DNA of 64,000 nt from Stenotrophomonas maltophilia (GTDB lineage: Bacteria > Pseudomonadota > Gammaproteobacteria > Xanthomonadales > Xanthomonadaceae): positions 1-64,000 of the forward strand of contig NZ_NIVS01000003.1 in the NCBI RefSeq assembly GCF_002205165.1, in the 5' to 3' direction. How positions within the stretch are numbered: the first letter of the stretch is position 1; each line of letters starts with the position of its first letter. Shown here one piece after another: positions 61,901 to 64,000 of the stretch. The notes beneath the pieces were generated by a model. The model was not told where the DNA came from. It ran no database searches and saw only the letters and a list, made by a program, of their open reading frames with translations. The position numbers and the translations under genes were made by a program.

Positions 61901-63264
61901 AGCGGCAACTCCTGGCTGGCCGTTTCGGCCCTGACGACCACGTTGATGTAACGGTAGGCGCCGATGAGCAGCGAACCTACCTGCAATTGGTCATCGGCGA
62001 AAAGTCCTTGGACCACGGTCTCGGTGGCGCGCTCACCAGCCTGAAGAAGATCGGCGTATTCCCCTCGGAGATCGGCATCGACCTGCTGGTGCTGGCAGCT
62101 CATGTCCATGCGGCCGACACACGCATCTCTCGTGCCGAGCAGTCACAGGATTCGTGGACGCGCGAAATACGGCTGGTTGTTCCAGTCAGCGATCCAGCTC
62201 GCTGGAGCGCAGCAGCACCGACGCTGAAGAAGTCGCTTGACTTCTTGACAGGCGATCGCTGGACGATTGGCTTCAGAGCACGTCCGGCTCGCTTCGCGAC
62301 GATCGCCCAGACAGTTCCTCCGAGCCTGATCGCTCTCCCCTTTGATTCCGTCAGCCTGTTTTCCGGAGGACTGGACAGCCTGATTGGCGCCATCGACCTG
62401 TTGGAGGATGGTGCCACGCCGTTACTGATCAGTCACTTTGGTGAAGGTTCAATCAGCGACGCGCAAGGCAAATTGTTCACGGGTTTGAGAAAGCAGTATG
62501 TCAAGTCGTCTTTCGAGCGGCTGCGTGTCGGCATGACCTTCAAGAAAGGTTTGGTGGCCGACGTTGGCTCGGAAGACAGCACGCGCGGCAGGTCGTTCCT
62601 GTTCTTCGCACTCGGCGTGTTCGCGGGCACTGGGCTGGGGCACCGCTTTGTACTGCGCGTACCCGAGAATGGTCTGATCGCTCTGAATGTGCCATTGGAC
62701 CCTTTGCGGCTGGGCTCGAACAGCACTCGAACTACGCATCCTTACTACATGGCAAGGTGGAACGACCTACTCGGCGAACTCGGCATCAACGGCGAAGTTC
62801 AGAATCCGTACTGGGACAAGACGAAGGGCGAGATGGCCGCAGCCTGCCGCAACCCGGCCCTCTTGAAGAAGCTGGCGCCAGATTCGTTGTCGTGCTCGTC
62901 CCCCGCCAAAGCCCGATGGCTAGGGCATGGCATCGAGCACTGCGGCTACTGTCTGCCATGTCTGATCCGCCGCGCAGCGTTGGAGGCAGCATGGGGTACG
63001 GGAAGCGATCCGACGACGTACACCGTATCCGACCTTCACGCCCAGCCGTTGGATACGCGCCAAGCGACCGGAGTACAGGTCAGGTCGTTTCAGTACGCGA
63101 TCGAGCGCTTGAGGGAAAAACCGCAGCTCGCAAACCTCTTGATTCACAAACCGGGCTCGCTTGCTGAAGAAGCCGAGCATCTGGATGAGCTTGCCGATGT
63201 CTATCGGCGCGGCCTTGGCGAAGTTGCGCGGCTCATTGATGGCACCGAGGCGAAACCGAGTTGA
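61897..63264 (+). CDS. qatC: Qat anti-phage system QueC-like protein QatC
   Basis: This is a 455-residue protein. The C-terminal part is a QueC-like PP-loop ATPase with the pyrophosphate motif SLFSGGLDS (about 153-161) and a four-Cys zinc site (Cys333, then CGYCLPC with Cys349, 352 and 355). The N-terminal 140 residues are specific to QatC. QueC makes the 7-cyano-7-deazaguanine precursor of queuosine. In Qat the enzyme probably modifies a base or protein during phage defence, which is inference. It is followed by qatD after 13 bp. Confidence 0.87.
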   Translation: MKRQLLAGRFGPDDHVDVTVGADEQRTYLQLVIGEKSLDHGLGGALTSLKKIGVFPSEIGIDLLVLAAHVHAADTRISRAEQSQDSWTREIRLVVPVSDPARWSAAAPTLKKSLDFLTGDRWTIGFRARPARFATIAQTVPPSLIALPFDSVSLFSGGLDSLIGAIDLLEDGATPLLISHFGEGSISDAQGKLFTGLRKQYVKSSFERLRVGMTFKKGLVADVGSEDSTRGRSFLFFALGVFAGTGLGHRFVLRVPENGLIALNVPLDPLRLGSNSTRTTHPYYMARWNDLLGELGINGEVQNPYWDKTKGEMAAACRNPALLKKLAPDSLSCSSPAKARWLGHGIEHCGYCLPCLIRRAALEAAWGTGSDPTTYTVSDLHAQPLDTRQATGVQVRSFQYAIERLREKPQLANLLIHKPGSLAEEAEHLDELADVYRRGLGEVARLIDGTEAKPS

Positions 63265-63277
63265 CGAGGATGCGTGC

Positions 63278-64000
63278 ATGATCTCTTCAACCGGCCTCGT
63301 GGACTTCCACTGCCACCTCGATCTCTACCCGGACCATGCCGTGGCAGTTCGGGACGCGGAGGCGGCCGGCGTGTTCACGCTGGCGGTGACGACAACACCG
63401 CGCGCCTGGCCTCGCAATCACGAACTCGCGCAGCGAACGAAGCATGTTCGAGCGGCACTGGGGCTGCATCCGCAGTTGGTCGCGGAGCGTGAAAACGAAA
63501 TCGAATTGTGGGATCGATACCTTGCGGAGACGCGCTACATCGGTGAGGTCGGATTGGACGCCGGCCCCCGGTTCTTCAAGTCACTCGATGCGCAGAAGCG
63601 CGTATTCCAGCATGTGTTGCAGCGCTGCGCTCAGGCCGGTGGGAAAGTGATCACGGTCCACAGCATCAGGTCAGCCAAGGCGGTGCTTGATCTTGTCGAG
63701 ACGCATCTGCCACCCGAGCGCGGCAAGATCGTTCTTCATTGGTTCACCGGGACAAAGAGCGAGGCGAAGCGTGCGCTGGAGTTGGGCTGCTACTTCTCGA
63801 TCAACGCAGGAATGCTTGGCAATGAGAAACACGCGCCAATGATGCAGACCATCCCGCTGGATCGGATGCTGACGGAAACCGACGGTCCCTTCACTCGCGC
63901 CGGCGACAGACCCTCGCAGCCGGCCGATGTGGCGGGCGTAGTGGAGTCGCTGGGCCGTTTGCATGGGCTGCCTGCGACCAATGTGGCCAACCTCGTTCGC
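63278..64000 (+). CDS. qatD: Qat anti-phage system TatD-family nuclease QatD (partial)
   Basis: The frame is open from the ATG at 63278 to the window end, giving 241 residues with no stop. It is a TatD-family metal-dependent DNase. Metal and catalytic motifs are in order: VDFHCHLD (residues 8-15), ALGLHPQL (about 61), GEVGLD (about 89), VHS (about 127), HWFTG (about 154) and TETDGPF (about 199). GAGGA lies about 8 bases before the ATG. Some 20-30 C-terminal residues are probably missing. It completes the qatABCD order. Confidence 0.88.
   Translation, partial: MISSTGLVDFHCHLDLYPDHAVAVRDAEAAGVFTLAVTTTPRAWPRNHELAQRTKHVRAALGLHPQLVAERENEIELWDRYLAETRYIGEVGLDAGPRFFKSLDAQKRVFQHVLQRCAQAGGKVITVHSIRSAKAVLDLVETHLPPERGKIVLHWFTGTKSEAKRALELGCYFSINAGMLGNEKHAPMMQTIPLDRMLTETDGPFTRAGDRPSQPADVAGVVESLGRLHGLPATNVANLVR

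Overview
The window reads as a chromosomal segment of a high-GC gammaproteobacterium of the Xanthomonadaceae, most likely Stenotrophomonas (S. maltophilia group), interrupted by a large integrative and conjugative element (ICE). The host assignment rests on a complete smeU1-smeV-smeW-smeU2-smeX efflux operon with its divergent LysR regulator, on GTAG-type stem-loop repeats (SMAG family) between chromosomal genes, and on a Xanthomonad-style TonB receptor/phytase operon. Species is inferred, not proven.

Region 1 (1-21,060), host chromosome: the SmeVWX operon on the minus strand and smeRv; an OmpA-like lipoprotein; a DNA photolyase; a Mn-type superoxide dismutase with a small TPR gene; a minus-strand operon for organic phosphate use (TonB receptor, beta-propeller phytase, metallophosphatase, exported pyrophosphatase); upp; a PsiF-repeat gene; and a metallo-beta-lactamase-fold hydrolase. 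The first 110 bases carry long poly-C runs that look like a contig-edge artefact.

Region 2 (about 21,105-55,400), backbone of a Tn4371-family ICE: one end is marked by an ATGAAAAA (TTTTTCAT) site. The mating apparatus is traG, a CopG-like gene, trbBCDEJKLFGI and DUF2274, all on the minus strand. Then come an EexN-like lipoprotein, a LysR regulator, a cargo efflux cassette (DUF3861, EmrA-like, EmrB-like and outer-membrane genes, with divergent tetR-marR and two matched operators), the relaxase, TraF peptidase, DUF2840, an RHH protein, parA, repA with three upstream iterons, an AlpA-like HTH protein, DUF2285, DUF2958, an XRE regulator, DUF736, a GNAT acetyltransferase, ParB and DUF932. Non-coding stretches here contain a 74-bp dispersed repeat and perfect GC hairpins. 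The integrase and the other ICE end lie outside the window.

Region 3 (55,417-64,000 and beyond), defence island on the plus strand: a promoter flanked by two 16-bp palindromes, then an AbiEi-like protein, an AbiEii-like nucleotidyltransferase, a PD-(D/E)XK nuclease-like protein, a possible 19-codon linker ORF, a poly-gamma-glutamate-hydrolase-like protein, and the four-gene Qat anti-phage system (qatA KAP NTPase, qatB, qatC QueC-like, qatD TatD-like). qatD runs off the window. Nearly every junction is a TGATG or ATGA overlap, so the two modules look like one translationally coupled operon. This is the most interesting part of the window.
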